Source: G963663495 sp963663495
GTDB lineage: Bacteria; Bacteroidota; Rhodothermia; Rhodothermales; Bin80
Direction: 5' to 3'
DNA length: 64,000 nt
Assembly: GCA_963663495.1 (NCBI GenBank)
Contig: OY760427.1
Coordinates: 3,410,001-3,474,000 of the forward strand
A program made the position numbers and the translations under genes. A model generated the notes under the pieces. It saw only the letters and a program-made list of their open reading frames with translations, did no database searches and was not told the DNA's origin. Numbering within the stretch: the stretch's first letter is position 1; each line of letters begins with the position of its first letter. Of this stretch, positions 46,673 through 57,363 are shown piece after piece.

Positions 46673-48428
46673 AATGGCTTTGGTTTCGACTGTGATCGGA
46701 TGATTTGGTCAACCTCGGCAGGCCTCTCCGCCGCAGTAGCACTCGCATCCATGACGCTGGCCTGTGCTGCAGAAGTATTACGAATGACACGTTTGATCAC
46801 GGGTATCATGGACGGTGTAACGCTCAGTTCACGCAGTCCGAGTCCCAGGAGGAGGGGTACCGCCGGCGAGGCTGCAACTCCCCGCATACGCTCACGGGTA
46901 TTTTTGTATGATTGGCTGCCTCAACGGTTGTCTTCACTAGTTGGAGCACGGCAGGGTGTACTTCGCTGTTCAACCTGCCAGCTCCCCCGGCCCGGTCGAC
47001 CGCGAGCATGTACTGTGTCAGATCGTTTGTGCCAATCACCAAGAATGCCGCGTGCTGCACAAGAGCATGTGCGGAGAATGCAGCGGCCAGAACCTTGATC
47101 ATGACCCGAACTGGGATGTCAGCGTTGTGAGGAATTCCTTCCTGAAGCAGGTTTTGTGCAGTCTTCTCAATCACTCGCTTTACCTTATGGAGCTCCGCTA
47201 CGGTCGTTACCATGGGCAGCAGGAGCCGGACCAGGCCATCCGACCCTGCCCTGAGAAGTGCGCGTACCTGCAAAATCAGGAATCTTGGGCTTGAAAGAAG
47301 CACGCGTATGCCACGCGATCCACGGAGTGGGCTGCGTGCGGGAAGGGCATCTGACAGTGCCTTGTCGCCGCCGAGATCTAACAGTCTGAACGTTGTAATC
47401 TCAGGGCGAATCTGCTCCACTACACGGCGATATTGACCGCATTGGATCTCCTCGCTAAACGGAGGTTCGTCCCCCGCAAGCAACAACATCCCAGTGCGCA
47501 GCATGCCGATGTCTTGTGCTCCACCGGCTGCCACCTCAGCAACTTCATTCGGCATGTCCACATTGGCCCGCAGACGCACATGAACGCCGTCTACTGTTGT
47601 CGCAGGAAGTCGAGTGTGTGCCTTATCAACCTGTTCCGACCTTGTGAACTGTTGGCGCTGTCGTTCATGGGTTTGAACAGCATTCTCGGACGGATCCACA
47701 ATCATAATTCCCTTTAACGCATCAACAATCACGGTTTCCCCGCTGGAAACTGCGGCGGGGAAACTGCTGGTGCACAATACCGCCGGAATGCCCAATGCAC
47801 GCGCTATAATGGCCAAGTGGCAAGTGACTCCCCCAACCTCAAAAGAACATCCCACTACTCCGCTACGGCTGAACAATAGAAGGTCCGCTGCCGTCAATAC
47901 TCTCGCAATCACAACGGCGCCAGGATCTATAGTTCCACAATACCGGCCACCCCGCAGGTGAAGCAGCAGCCTGTCCAGTATGTCCTGCAGATTGATTACT
48001 CGTTCCGGAAAGTTTGCTTTATCGCAACGAAGCATCCGGTCACGGTGGCGCCTGATTACGGTATCCAACACAGCCTCGGCGTTGAGCTTGTCCCGCCGTA
48101 TTCCATCAAGCACCTCCGTATGCAGTGCTCCGTCGCGCAGCATCATTAGCTGAGCTTCGAGTATTCCCACCGCGTCCTCGCCTCGCCGTTGCCGCGCGAG
48201 CACCAGAATCTTGTGCAAGTCCCGCTCCGCGCGTCTCACCGTCCACTCAAACGCAGCGGCCTCCTTTTCTACCTCCGACCCGTCAAGGTGTGTACTCTCC
48301 GCGACCAGTTCCTCACTCACATACATAACGGCGGGACCTACTGCCACTCCCGGCGATACTCCCAATCCTTGGAAGCGTCCGTCATTATACGCGGAATCCC
48401 TAGGCTGCGACCTTGGTTCAGATTTCAT
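46669..48428 (-). pseudogene. ptsI: PTS enzyme I with one frameshift (possibly sequencing error)
   Basis: The main frame (48428-46824) has the phosphorylated His (GGVTCHLAIIARALG, His204), RLLDLGGDKAL, IGTNDLTQYMLAVDR and the active Cys (VSVCGEL, Cys515), then runs out into LQPRRRYPSSWD. The expected C terminus (AVPLLLGLGLRELSVTPSMI, then IPVIKRVIRNTS) is intact in the frame 46669-46887. One missing G near 46886 explains the shift. The frame ends in ATGA with the next gene, so the C terminus was coding recently. The Mg-ligand Glu of MIEIP is Lys (VMIKVLAAA, Lys445), and the DRxNE segment is altered. EI takes phosphate from PEP to HPr. Confidence 0.8.
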
Positions 48429-48684
48429 TGAAGCCTGTTTCAAACAGGTCTTCCAGCGCATTGGCGGCCGCCTCCTCGTCCTCGCCCTGGCAAATGACAG
48501 TGAGCTCAGTGCCTTGGGATGCCGCGAGTGTCATCACGCCGATAATGCTCTTGCCGTTTATCTCGTAACTGCCCTTTCTGATCCAAACCTCGGATTCGTA
48601 GTTCGCCAACGTGCGAACAATACGTGCAGCCGGCCGCGTGTGAATGCCGGCGCGATTGGAAACCCTCAGTTCTTTTCTGACCAT
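48418..48684 (-). CDS. ptsH: Phosphocarrier protein HPr
   Basis: This 88-residue protein starts at ATG 48684. His15 lies in NRAGIHTRPAA, and Ser46 in NGKSIIGVMTLAAS, the sites phosphorylated by EI and by HPr kinase in regulated systems. It carries no extra domain. The stop overlaps the start of ptsI by 11 nt. No EII permease is in the window, so the system may be regulatory. Confidence 0.92.
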   Translation of the reverse strand: MVRKELRVSNRAGIHTRPAARIVRTLANYESEVWIRKGSYEINGKSIIGVMTLAASQGTELTVICQGEDEEAAANALEDLFETGFNEI

Positions 48685-49271
48685 TCTCTTCAGGCACGTA
48701 TTGGATTGGGCTTCTGATGGACTAACAAATGATGTAAACCCTAAACGGCTAAGCAATATGAAAGTCGCAGTAAAGCAACGCACAGGTGTTGGTTTGGGTT
48801 GCACTTCCACGAATTTGATTGTACCATTTGCCGGGTACTGCTCTTGACCCGTTATAGCCTCGTGGTGGCAGTTCTCCACAGGGCCCGAGCTATATTACTA
48901 CTGTGGTTGTTCCATACAGAACACCGCCCTACCGCACAGAAAGTCTCGCGCTTTGCTGTGTTTCAGTATCAGCGTACCGAGTAACGACAACTGGATAAGG
49001 CTGCTCTGCCACATGTGTTCTGTACCATAAACGCACGTAGAAAATCAACCGCCAGTCAGGACCCGTACGCTCAGCGACCGTAGGAATGTGCCTGCGTTAA
49101 CCTCTCTCTTTAGCTGTGGATCAAACAATGACGCTACCTCTATGCCGCGACTTAGTCCTGCCATCCACGCTTCGGAATCGTCTGCGAACTATAGTGGCTA
49201 CCGGGGCTGGCCCTGCCTACCCATTTATATTGCCTCTTGACTATTGCGTATTTGTCTGTTAGTTTACCGGC
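48685..49271. other. Intergenic region between ptsH and the transposon nest
   Basis: About 590 bases contain no ORF that I recognise. The left end of the DruA-transposase element should lie here, but I could not find a convincing terminal inverted repeat. The ptsH promoter should be near 48700-48900. Confidence 0.4.
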
Positions 49272-51265
49272 ATGTGGGTGCAGCATCAGATACTTACCAC
49301 GCTTCGCGGCGCAGAACCGACCTTGCAGCGTATTCTGGAGGTACACGGTGACAAGAGTCGCACCGCAGTCAGTCGCATTGTTTGCGAGCAATACCGCTTT
49401 ACGGATGCTCGCGGGCGGCCGCAGTGGGCCGGATGCTTGAAAGCGCTACGTACGCTGGAGGCAGAGAACAAGATTGTACTGCCTGTTTCGCAGCGGACTG
49501 GTCGGATTGCCGGGCCGCGTTTGTTGGAAGCTCCGGTGGAGGCGCCGGTGGATGTACCGGATACGGTGGGTGAGGTCGAAGATCTTGAGGTCGTGCTGGT
49601 CTCCGACCGCGATGCTACCACGATCTGGAATACGCTGATGACCAAGGAGCATCCCCGCGGTTTGAAGACCCTTGTGGGGGCCCAGGTGCGATACGTGTTT
49701 CAGAGTGCGCATGGGATACTGGGCGCCATCGGGTTTTCGGCAGCGGCGTTGTATCTGAAACCTCGGGATACATGGATGGCGTGGAGTGATGAGCAGCGGG
49801 ATCGGGAGTTGTATCGTGTGGTGGGGCTGAGCCGCTTCCTGATTCGTCCCACGGTGCAATGCAAGAATCTGGCCAGTCATCTGTTGGGACGGGTACTGCG
49901 GCGATTGCCGGACGACTTCCGTGCGCGATATGGCTATGCGCCCTTTCTGGTGGAAACATTTGTGGGCCCGGATCAGGAGGGTACGTGTTTCAAGGCGGTA
50001 GGCTTCCTTCGTTTGGGCATGACCATGGGCAGGGGGCGGCATGCCCTCACGCATGAATGCAAGCAAACGCAGAAGAAGATATTCGTTAGGGAGATTGATG
50101 GAGACTGGCGCAAGAAGCTGGGTGTACCGGAGGTGGAGCTGCATCCGCGGTTGGAAGTGGGTGAGGGGCTTGATGGTGACGGGTGGGCGGAGCAGGAGTT
50201 TGGTGGTGCGCCATTGGGGGATAAGAGGCGCAGTGCTCGTTTGGTAAAGAGTGCAGCAATGTTGGGAGCGTCTATGGGTCGTCCACCGAGTGCAGCACCG
50301 AAGCGTGATCCGGCGGCGGTATCGGGGTATTATCGTTTTCTTGAGAAGGCGGATCGGTATGGGAACAATCCTGAGAAGATATTGGCGCCTCATCGACAGC
50401 GTACGATTGAGCGGATGCGTACGCAGGACACGGTGTTATGCGTGCAGGATGGTACGGACATCAGCTTCAGTACGCGCCCGGAATGCGAGGGGTTAGAGGT
50501 TATAGGACGTAATCAGACGACAGCGGAGTCCAAGGGGGTGCATTTGCATGCGACCATTGCATTGGGAGGTGACGGAGTGCCCCTGGGAGTGCTACGATGT
50601 GCGTATGAGAAGCCTAAGGGGGAGCATGCTGCCGGGACGCAGCAATGGATAGAGGGTCTTCATGATATTGAGGAGGCGGCGGAGACGCTGCCGCGCAAGA
50701 CGCAGGTGATCTGTGTTATGGATCGGGAGGCGGACATCTTTGCGCTTTTTGCGGAGCGGGATGGGCTGCGGCGTACGGATGTAATAGTACGAGCCAAACA
50801 CGACCGGAATCTGGGCAAGGAGAAGGCACGGTTATTCAAGGCGATGCGGAAGGGTCCGTCGGCAGGCATGATGCACCTGTCGGTGACACGCGTGAGCCGT
50901 CGTGCGAAGTCGGGGCGTGTGACGAATGAGGGTCGGCCGGCCCGTAATGCGCTTATGGAGGTGCGCTATAGGAAGGTAATCCTCCCCCCTACCAAGAAGA
51001 AAAAGAAGCAGGAGGTGGTGCAGGATACCGAAGCCCCTGATTCTTCCGAAACACCTGTACCTCCTACCGATAAGGACCCGCAGCGCGAGCCGGTGCAACT
51101 ATGGGGGGTACATGTTCGTGAGTCGGGTCCTCCCAAGAATGCGAAGCGGATTGAGTGGTACCTCTTGACCTCGTGCCCGGTGACATCGCTGGAGGAAGCG
51201 GAAGCGATCATTGAGTACTACGGGCTGCGCTGGCGTGTAGAGGACTCGTTTCGCGTGCTCAAGAG
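49272..51265 (+). pseudogene. DruA-like (DUF4338)/Tn5-type transposase fusion, 5' part
   Basis: Residues about 1-260 are DUF4338, the domain of Druantia protein DruA (GAQVRYVFQSAHGILGAIGF, LSRFLIRPTVQCKNLASHLL, ETFVGPDQEGTCFKAVGF). Residues about 290-665 are an IS4-family (Tn5-type) transposase with D393 (VQDGTDISF), D484 (VMDREADIF) and E657 (YGLRWRVEDSFRVLK). The gene is cut at 51265 by a 6,090-bp insertion with an 8-bp target duplication. Joining 51265 to 57364 restores an open frame of 736 codons. In its present form the reading frame runs 22 codons into the insertion. Confidence 0.88.
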
Positions 51266-51510
51266 GTATCCGTACGGTGAAGTACATGGTAAAGCGGGCT
51301 TAGCATTGGTCTGCGTAGTCCGCTTGTAGAGCTTAGTGCAAGGTGATTATACGCCGGGTTTGGTGTGCCGACTTGGGAATTTCGGAGTGGTGTGCAGCTT
51401 ATCGTCTTGGCGCCTGAATGCAGGCAGCAATCAGCGTCTTTGGGGACAAAAAACATGGGTTTTGGGGAGAAGAACCGGAACATTGTGGCGGACGCACATG
51501 TACACGAACT

Positions 51511-53148
51511 ATGCGGCCCAAGGTATCTTTCTCCCCCTCTTCTCCTGCCGGTGAAGCCCTTTTTCAGAGGCTAAGAAACCAAGAGGCTGAGAACAAGGAT
51601 CTGCGAAAGCAGGTCCGTCGCTTGGAGAAAAAAGCCGATCGTCTATCCAAGAACATCGCGGATATGGCTGCGAAGATTAGCCATCTGGAAGACAGGTTGG
51701 AACAAGCGCATCGCCTACTCTCTGGCAAAAAGAGTGAGCGTTACACGCCGGCGGACAATGCGCAGCAAGGCCAGTTGTCTGGAGAGGAACCAGAAGCTGT
51801 TGAGCCCGAGGAGGAGGAGGAGGAGTATGTCCCGGTAAAGCGCAAGCGGCGTGGGAAGAACAAGCCGGTGCGTGGGCCGATTCCGGACCATCTGCCCAGA
51901 GAGGTGATCCGCCTTGAGCCGGAGGGCAGCACCGCGGGTATGAAGTACATCGGCGAGGAAGTAACGGAGTACCTGGAATATGTGCCGGGCTTCACGAGGG
52001 TAGTACGGATTGTGCGGCCGAAGTACGTTGTCTGCAAGGAGCCTCGCAAGGGGGTGGTCATAGCGCCGTTGCCGAAGCGTGTCATACCGAAGGGGAAGGC
52101 GGGTCCGGGGTTGTTGGCGTATTTGGCGGTAGCCAAATATGTGGATCATATGCCGCTATACCGGCTGCGGAAGAAGTTTCAGCGCCATGGCGTGAAGCTA
52201 TCGGCTGCTACAATGGGGGATTGGATTGCGAAGGTAGCGACGTATCTGGGTCCGTTAGGAGATGCGTTGCGTAAGGAGGTGCTTCGTAGCGGGTATCTGC
52301 AGGTGGATGAGACAACGTTCCCGGTGCAAAAGCCGAAGAAGGAAGGGAAGGAGAAGAAAGGGAAGAAAAACGAAGGAAAGACGCATCGCGGCTATCTTTG
52401 GGTATACCTGGCACCGCGGGCGAAGGTGGTGATGATGGATTACAGCCCGAGCCGTGCGCGCGCTGGACCGTGGGAATTCTTGCGCGGATATAGAGGGGCG
52501 ATGCAAACCGACGGGTATGTGGTGTACGATGCGTTTGGTACGCGGGGCGGGATAACGCTGTTTGGATGTATGGCGCATGCGCGTCGCAAGTTTTATGACT
52601 GCAGGAAAAAGGAGCCCAAGAAGGTGCGCCATGTAATGGAGGAAATCCGGCAGTTGTATGCGATAGAGCGTGGGTTGCGTAAGGAGGGAGCTGGTCCGGC
52701 ACGGCGTGTGGAGGTACGACAGGAGGAGGCACGGCCGGTACTGGAGAAGTTGAAGCCATGGCTTGAGGAGAGTCGTGAGCACCGGCCGAGTGCGGGATGG
52801 GATGAAGCCGTGGGGTACATGCTCAACAGGTGGGAGAAGCTGGTTTGTTACCTGGAAGACGGCAAGGTTGAGATTGATAACAATCTGGTCGAGAACCAGA
52901 TGCGAGCGATTGCGCTTGGTCGAAAAAACCATCTGTTTGCGGGATCGCATGCGGCAGCGCAGCGGTCCGCAGTACTGTACGCTCTTTTTGCCACATGCAA
53001 GTTGCAATCGACAAACCCGATTGAATGGCTTACCGACGTACTACGCCGTCTTCCGACACATCCTGCCGACCGCATGGCTGAACTCTTGCCCCATCATTGG
53101 AAAGCTAGTCGGGACTTGCAGCAAGCTACCGTCAAGAAAGCGGCATAG
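51511..53148 (+). CDS. tnpC: IS66-family transposase TnpC, complete
   Basis: This 545-residue protein starts at ATG 51511, supported by the conserved ATG in the remnant at 20427. The N-terminal coiled coil is LFQRLRNQEAENKDLRKQVR, followed by the SGKKSERYTP motif and the helix-turn-helix/zinc-type LPREVIRLEPEG region. The DDE domain includes LQVDETTFPV, MQTDGYVVYDAFG, GCMAHARRKFYD and IDNNLVENQMRAIALGRKN. An acidic run of Glu and a Lys-rich loop (KPKKEGKEKKGKK) are insertions. No tnpA/tnpB precedes it, as in the tnpC-only subgroup of IS66. Confidence 0.88.
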   Translation: MRPKVSFSPSSPAGEALFQRLRNQEAENKDLRKQVRRLEKKADRLSKNIADMAAKISHLEDRLEQAHRLLSGKKSERYTPADNAQQGQLSGEEPEAVEPEEEEEEYVPVKRKRRGKNKPVRGPIPDHLPREVIRLEPEGSTAGMKYIGEEVTEYLEYVPGFTRVVRIVRPKYVVCKEPRKGVVIAPLPKRVIPKGKAGPGLLAYLAVAKYVDHMPLYRLRKKFQRHGVKLSAATMGDWIAKVATYLGPLGDALRKEVLRSGYLQVDETTFPVQKPKKEGKEKKGKKNEGKTHRGYLWVYLAPRAKVVMMDYSPSRARAGPWEFLRGYRGAMQTDGYVVYDAFGTRGGITLFGCMAHARRKFYDCRKKEPKKVRHVMEEIRQLYAIERGLRKEGAGPARRVEVRQEEARPVLEKLKPWLEESREHRPSAGWDEAVGYMLNRWEKLVCYLEDGKVEIDNNLVENQMRAIALGRKNHLFAGSHAAAQRSAVLYALFATCKLQSTNPIEWLTDVLRRLPTHPADRMAELLPHHWKASRDLQQATVKKAA

Positions 53149-53495
53149 GAGCCCCTAAACAGGCGCGCCCGGGTCATCCGACTAGATCCGTGTACGGGTC
53201 TGCGAATACGCTGTTAGGTACTTAACTCCTGCACACCCAACCGACGCTAGCCTATAAACCTTCGAACCGCGCCCTAACTTACTCTAATTGAGAGAGTAAA
53301 TACCCTCGGTTATAATGTACTTCACCGGACGGATACAGTTTAGGCCCTTTTCCCGACTCGATAGCGGTCACATTACCGAGATTTTGGGAAGACGTCTGTC
53401 GGGTAGACACACCTCTGCCTACCTTCTCTTTCCGCTTTCCGCGTTGGGCGCCTGCGGTGTCGAAGCGCAGGCGCAAAGATGACTTGGCTAGCTCT
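53149..53495. other. Junction between IS66-like and IS1380-type units
   Basis: No gene is visible. It should contain the 3' end of the IS66-like unit and the end of the IS1380-type element, but I could not fix either boundary. A short inverted repeat ctctaattgagag lies at about 53282-53294. Confidence 0.35.
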
Positions 53496-54926
53496 TCAAG
53501 GGAAGCGTGATCCATGTGAGTTGACAATAACGTCGCCAAAATTGCTCCCATGCAGCATCTGCGCTGGCGGCAATGTGGATAACGATGTTGCGCGCGTGTT
53601 GTACGAAGCGGGCCCCACCTTGAGTACACGCTCGCGATAGGTGCTCAGAATTATCTGGGATTCGTCAGGCTCCCGCGTAAGGCAGCGCCCCACATGCATG
53701 AGCTGATACACCAGAAGGTATACCTGTAGCAGGACCTCGTTCTCGGTTCGGATCTCGGCTTCCTGCTCCGACCCATCAGGCACCCGCACTACAGGCCGGC
53801 CCTTATAGTGTGTCTTCGGACGGGGAACCGAAGACAGCGCCATGGAGCAAGCCGCATTCAGCTCCCCGAAGTGCTTTTCCGCCTTTCCTCTCTTCCGGTA
53901 CAGATTCACAAGCTGCTCTGCCGGATAGGCTTCTGCATCCAGATCGGTGATCAGATAGAAATGCCGCGGGAAAAGCTCTCCCGGCACCGGATCAACCACG
54001 AGCACCACACGACGCTCTACGGACCAGCACTTTGCACGGTGGCGCAGTTCGTGGTAGCATTCGTCCGACGGCTGATCACCCTCCAAATAAGGCGCCGCAA
54101 GCCCGTCAATCACATCGTTTCCTTTCAGACGCATCACGTAGCCGATACGGTCGTTCTCCAGCTTATCACATAACTCGCCACTGTTGAAGCCTGCGTCCAA
54201 TCGGACAATGACCTTGTCGGCCACATGTTCACGCAATGCCAGCCCAATGCGTCGAATGAAACCGTAGCAGTCCTTCACCACATTCTGCGTGTCCCCTCGC
54301 AATTCCGCCCCCAACATGTCGCCCGACTCACCGCATATGGCGATAAGGGGCAGAAAGATGGTGCGCTTGTAATACCCGTTCCACTTGCTGCCCTGCTGCT
54401 TGCCATGCGTATCTACCGGTACACCGTCCACATCAAAGACTACCTCGGGGCGGCGCTTCCCGCCACCACGCTGCAGCAGGTGCTCCATGGCGAATGTCTC
54501 TACAAAACGGCGCAACTTCTTGAAATTCTTTTTCCCGGCCAACATGTGCACGAAGCGAGACATGGTTGGCTGGGATGCCAGGGACCTATCGTCCTGTAAA
54601 GCCTCCATACCCCTGTTGGAAGAAGTGGCCACGCGCATGGCGGGGTCCCTTCGAAGCTTGTCCGCATCTGATTGACGTCCCCACCCCTGCACATGTTGCA
54701 GCAGGTACTGTCGCACTAACTCCCCAAGGCTATGCGTAATCCGAGCTTGGGACCGATTGTCCTTAAGCACGGAAGCGAGTCGGCATGCCAAGGTGCTGAT
54801 CACCATGAGCAGGCGCATAGGAATGACGCCGGCATCCGATGTTAGATTATCGGTCTTGGAGCGTACAACTTTAACGGATTTATTGAACTGGCAAGCGAAC
54901 AGAAGGTTGGATTTGGGATCTGGCAT
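53496..54926 (-). CDS. IS1380-family transposase
   Basis: This protein of about 476 residues starts at ATG 54926 (MPDPKSNLLFACQF). DDE-type motifs include VVFDVDGVPVDTHGKQQG, VIVRLDAGFNSGELCDKL and the signature YRKRGKAEKHFGELN with the catalytic Glu. Length and motif order fit IS1380. Element ends are not clear; a palindromic ctcccttatgaataagggag at 55056-55075 marks the junction with the truncated tnpC on its right. Confidence 0.85.
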   Translation of the reverse strand: MPDPKSNLLFACQFNKSVKVVRSKTDNLTSDAGVIPMRLLMVISTLACRLASVLKDNRSQARITHSLGELVRQYLLQHVQGWGRQSDADKLRRDPAMRVATSSNRGMEALQDDRSLASQPTMSRFVHMLAGKKNFKKLRRFVETFAMEHLLQRGGGKRRPEVVFDVDGVPVDTHGKQQGSKWNGYYKRTIFLPLIAICGESGDMLGAELRGDTQNVVKDCYGFIRRIGLALREHVADKVIVRLDAGFNSGELCDKLENDRIGYVMRLKGNDVIDGLAAPYLEGDQPSDECYHELRHRAKCWSVERRVVLVVDPVPGELFPRHFYLITDLDAEAYPAEQLVNLYRKRGKAEKHFGELNAACSMALSSVPRPKTHYKGRPVVRVPDGSEQEAEIRTENEVLLQVYLLVYQLMHVGRCLTREPDESQIILSTYRERVLKVGPASYNTRATSLSTLPPAQMLHGSNFGDVIVNSHGSRFP

Positions 54927-55051
54927 CGGGTGTGTTACAGGGTGAATGGGTATTGGGGTTTCTAAACGATTGAGCGTCGCGCAAGAGTCCATTCACCCCG
55001 TGTATAGTCAACATATTACACCATCATATTAAACGACGATTCCCCGCCACT

Positions 55052-56574
55052 TTACTCCCTTATGAATAAGGGAGGTCCAAGGAGCGAATAGCCCACAGCA
55101 CCCCGCTGGGATGCATCATGGGATCCTGCGAACATGTAGTTCTTCCTACCGATAGCCAGTGGCCGTATCGCATTCTCAACCAGGTTATTGTCCAACTCCA
55201 CACGGCCCTCATCCAGATATCGGGTCAGCCTTTGCCAACGACCAAGCGTGTACTGGGTCGCCTTGGCCCACGGGCTCTTGGGTAAACCATTATTCACCTC
55301 CAGCCACGGCTTCAGCTCCTCCAGTACAGGTCCGGCCTGTTCCTGTCGCAGTTGCTGACGAACATCCGCACTCGCACCCGTTTTGCGTAGCCAACGCTCT
55401 ATGAGGTAGAGCTTGCGTATCTCCTTCAACACATGCGCGGCCTTATCCGGCTCGTACGTCTTGCAGTCGAAGAACTTGCGCCGGGCATGCGCCATGCATG
55501 CGTAGAGCGTTACGGATGGGTCCGCATCAAAGATGTCGTAAGCTACATACCCGTCTGTCTGTAGCAATCCCTCATACCCGTGCAAAAACTCCACCGGACC
55601 CGCCCGAGCACGGGTCTTCCGGTATTCCATCACCAACAGCCTCTGCTCTGGACTATGGTACACCCAATAAAAGCCTTTATGCAGCGATCCCTTCTTATCT
55701 CCATCCTGCACCTCCATCCTCGTCTCATCCGCCTGCAGATACCCGGTGGATAGCAACTCCTGCTTCAGAGCATCATACAACGGGGTCAGGTGCGACGCAG
55801 ACTGCGATATCCAGCCTCCCAGCGTGGACTTCGCAATCTCCACGCCTTCCCGACGAAACCGCTGCTGCTGACGGTACAAAGGCAGGTGGTCCGCATATTT
55901 GCCCACCACCACATCTGCCAACAACCCCGGACCCGCCATGCCCTTGTTCACCATCCGTGGTGGCAACCGTTCCCAGGGCAGTAGCAATACCCGCCGCGAG
56001 CCCGCCCGCCATGCCCTTGTTCACCATCCGTGGTGGCAACTCACCTATGATCACCCCCTTATCCTCATCCCCAGGGTCCACATACTTCGGACGCACATAC
56101 TCAATAACCTTCCTATGGGCGGGTACACGCTCCAGAACCAGCGTCTTCTCCGCCCCGATGCACGTCATACCACTGGTATCCCCGTCAGGCTCAATTGTAA
56201 TCGTTTCGCGGGGCAGTTTCTTCAGCAGATCGTCCAGCGCTTTACGCTTGGGCTTGCCCTTCTTCTTCTGCCGTCCGTTCGCCTTTTGCCCATTCTTCGT
56301 CTGTCCATTCGTCTCCGGCTCCGGTAGAGGGAGCTCCTGCTCCGGCTCATCGAAACAACGTGCCCTGCTGCGGGTCATTCAGCACACACTTTTCACTCTT
56401 GGGACTGTATAGCGCGCGTAGCGCCAGCATCAGCCGGTAATTCATATTCCGCAATTCTGCCTCAAGCCGGCTGCATCGATCATGCAGCCGATCAAAGGCA
56501 CTGGCCACTTCGGGGTGCTGTGCAAGCAACGCAACCTGCGCGGGGGAGAGGATAGAATGTACTTCGGGCTGCAT
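55052..56574 (-). pseudogene. tnpC: IS66 tnpC, frameshifted and 3'-truncated
   Basis: The frame from ATG 56574 (QPEVHSILSPAQVALLAQHP) shifts near 56353 within LNDPQQGTLF (apparent one-base insertion). The next frame is broken near 55970 by a 73-base insertion, which includes a partial repeat of cccgccatgcccttgttcac at 55932 and 56005. The last frame carries LQADETRMEV, LQTDGYVAYDIFDADP and LDNNLVENAIRPLAIGRKN but ends abruptly after GAVGYSLL, where the IS1380-side sequence begins. The transposase cannot be made whole. Confidence 0.85.
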
Positions 56575-56634
56575 GGTGAGCTAGCAACACCAGCATATTG
56601 CTTGTTCCCGAATCACACATTATATTTGGCTCGA

Positions 56635-56973
56635 TTATCGGCTTTTTACCGCATATCGGGGCCGATATTTCACCGTCTTCAACGACACCCCCTCCAGCAT
56701 CATCACCATCTGTGCCCATGTCGGCACATCCTCCTCTGGCAACGCAAACGTACCCGTCTCCAAGCGCTTGTAGAAGATCGCAAAGCCGTTCCGATCCCAT
56801 GTGAGCGCCTTCAAATGGTTTCGCCTCCTGTTGATGAATACAAAAATGTCTCCCGACATCGGATTCCGCTTCATGCCGCTCTTTACCAAAGCACACAAGC
56901 CGTCAAAGCTTGTGCGCATGTCCACCGGCGGTCGGTAAAAGAAGTACCGGTGCGAAGGTGCCAGTCCGATCAT
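56635..56973 (-). CDS. tnpB: IS66 accessory protein TnpB (Orf2)
   Basis: This 112-residue protein starts at ATG 56973 and overlaps the tnpA stop by 4 nt. It has the standard IS66 Orf2 sequence: FFYRPPVDMRTSFDGLCALV, NPMSGDIFVFINRRRNHLKA and WDRNGFAIFYKRLETGTF. It is required with TnpA and TnpC for transposition of three-gene IS66 elements. It is unrelated to the IS605-type TnpB elsewhere in the window. Confidence 0.9.
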   Translation of the reverse strand: MIGLAPSHRYFFYRPPVDMRTSFDGLCALVKSGMKRNPMSGDIFVFINRRRNHLKALTWDRNGFAIFYKRLETGTFALPEEDVPTWAQMVMMLEGVSLKTVKYRPRYAVKSR

Positions 56974-57269
56974 GACTGCGTCAGCCTGGCCAGGTACGAA
57001 GCAGATACCGGTGCAAAGAACCGCACCCGTATCCCACCCGGATATGCGATCTCTACCTGTGCCGCTTCCCTTGGTGCTGCACTGCCTATCTCCACGAAGC
57101 CTCGGCTGTCCTCGGCTGCAGTCTCCTGGCGATCCTTCCGCCTCCAATAATTCAACTGCCCATACGAGATGCCGTGCTTTGCACAAAACGCCGCTGCGGA
57201 CTGGGTCCTTTCGTTATACTGCTCTACCAGCGGAAACATCTCTTCCGCCGTACGTTTGGGCTGTACCAT
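56970..57269 (-). CDS. tnpA: IS66 accessory protein TnpA (Orf1)
   Basis: This protein of about 99 residues starts at ATG 57269; a GTG at 57293 would add 8 residues. The helix-turn-helix part is AAAFCAKHGISYGQLNYWRR, followed by the typical VEIAYPGGIRVRFFAPVS tail of IS66 Orf1. It is the first gene of the minus-strand IS66 unit, about 90 nt inside the right terminal repeat. Confidence 0.85.
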   Translation of the reverse strand: MVQPKRTAEEMFPLVEQYNERTQSAAAFCAKHGISYGQLNYWRRKDRQETAAEDSRGFVEIGSAAPREAAQVEIAYPGGIRVRFFAPVSASYLARLTQS

Positions 57270-57363
57270 ACGACCTGGGGTCTGGGTTCTCACGTCTAGG
57301 GGTAAGCTCCCCAGAACCCATCACCCAATCAAGATGTAGTTCACCGCACGCTTACCTCAAGAG

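Larger units (their letters stand above)
51266..57355. mobile_element. 6.1-kb IS66/IS1380 composite inserted in the fusion gene
   Basis: The left end starts gtatccgtacggtgaagtac and the right end reads, outside in, gtaagcgtgcggtgaactac, imperfect inverted repeats of IS66 type. An 8-bp direct repeat CTCAAGAG flanks it (51258-51265 and 57356-57363), as expected for IS66. Inside are a plus-strand tnpC-only IS66-like unit (51511-53148), an IS1380-type transposase (53496-54926) and a minus-strand tnpA-tnpB-tnpC IS66 unit cut at its 3' end (55052-57269). The two outer ends both belong to the 5' sides of the two IS66 units, which are inverted to each other. Confidence 0.8.

Noticed and set aside
49446..50393. 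315-residue minus-strand ORF
   Set aside because: It is antisense to the DruA-transposase gene, with basic, repetitive composition typical of a shadow frame.
53149..55080. Exact ends of the IS1380-type element
   Set aside because: I found no convincing pair of terminal inverted repeats or target duplication, so no boundaries are reported.
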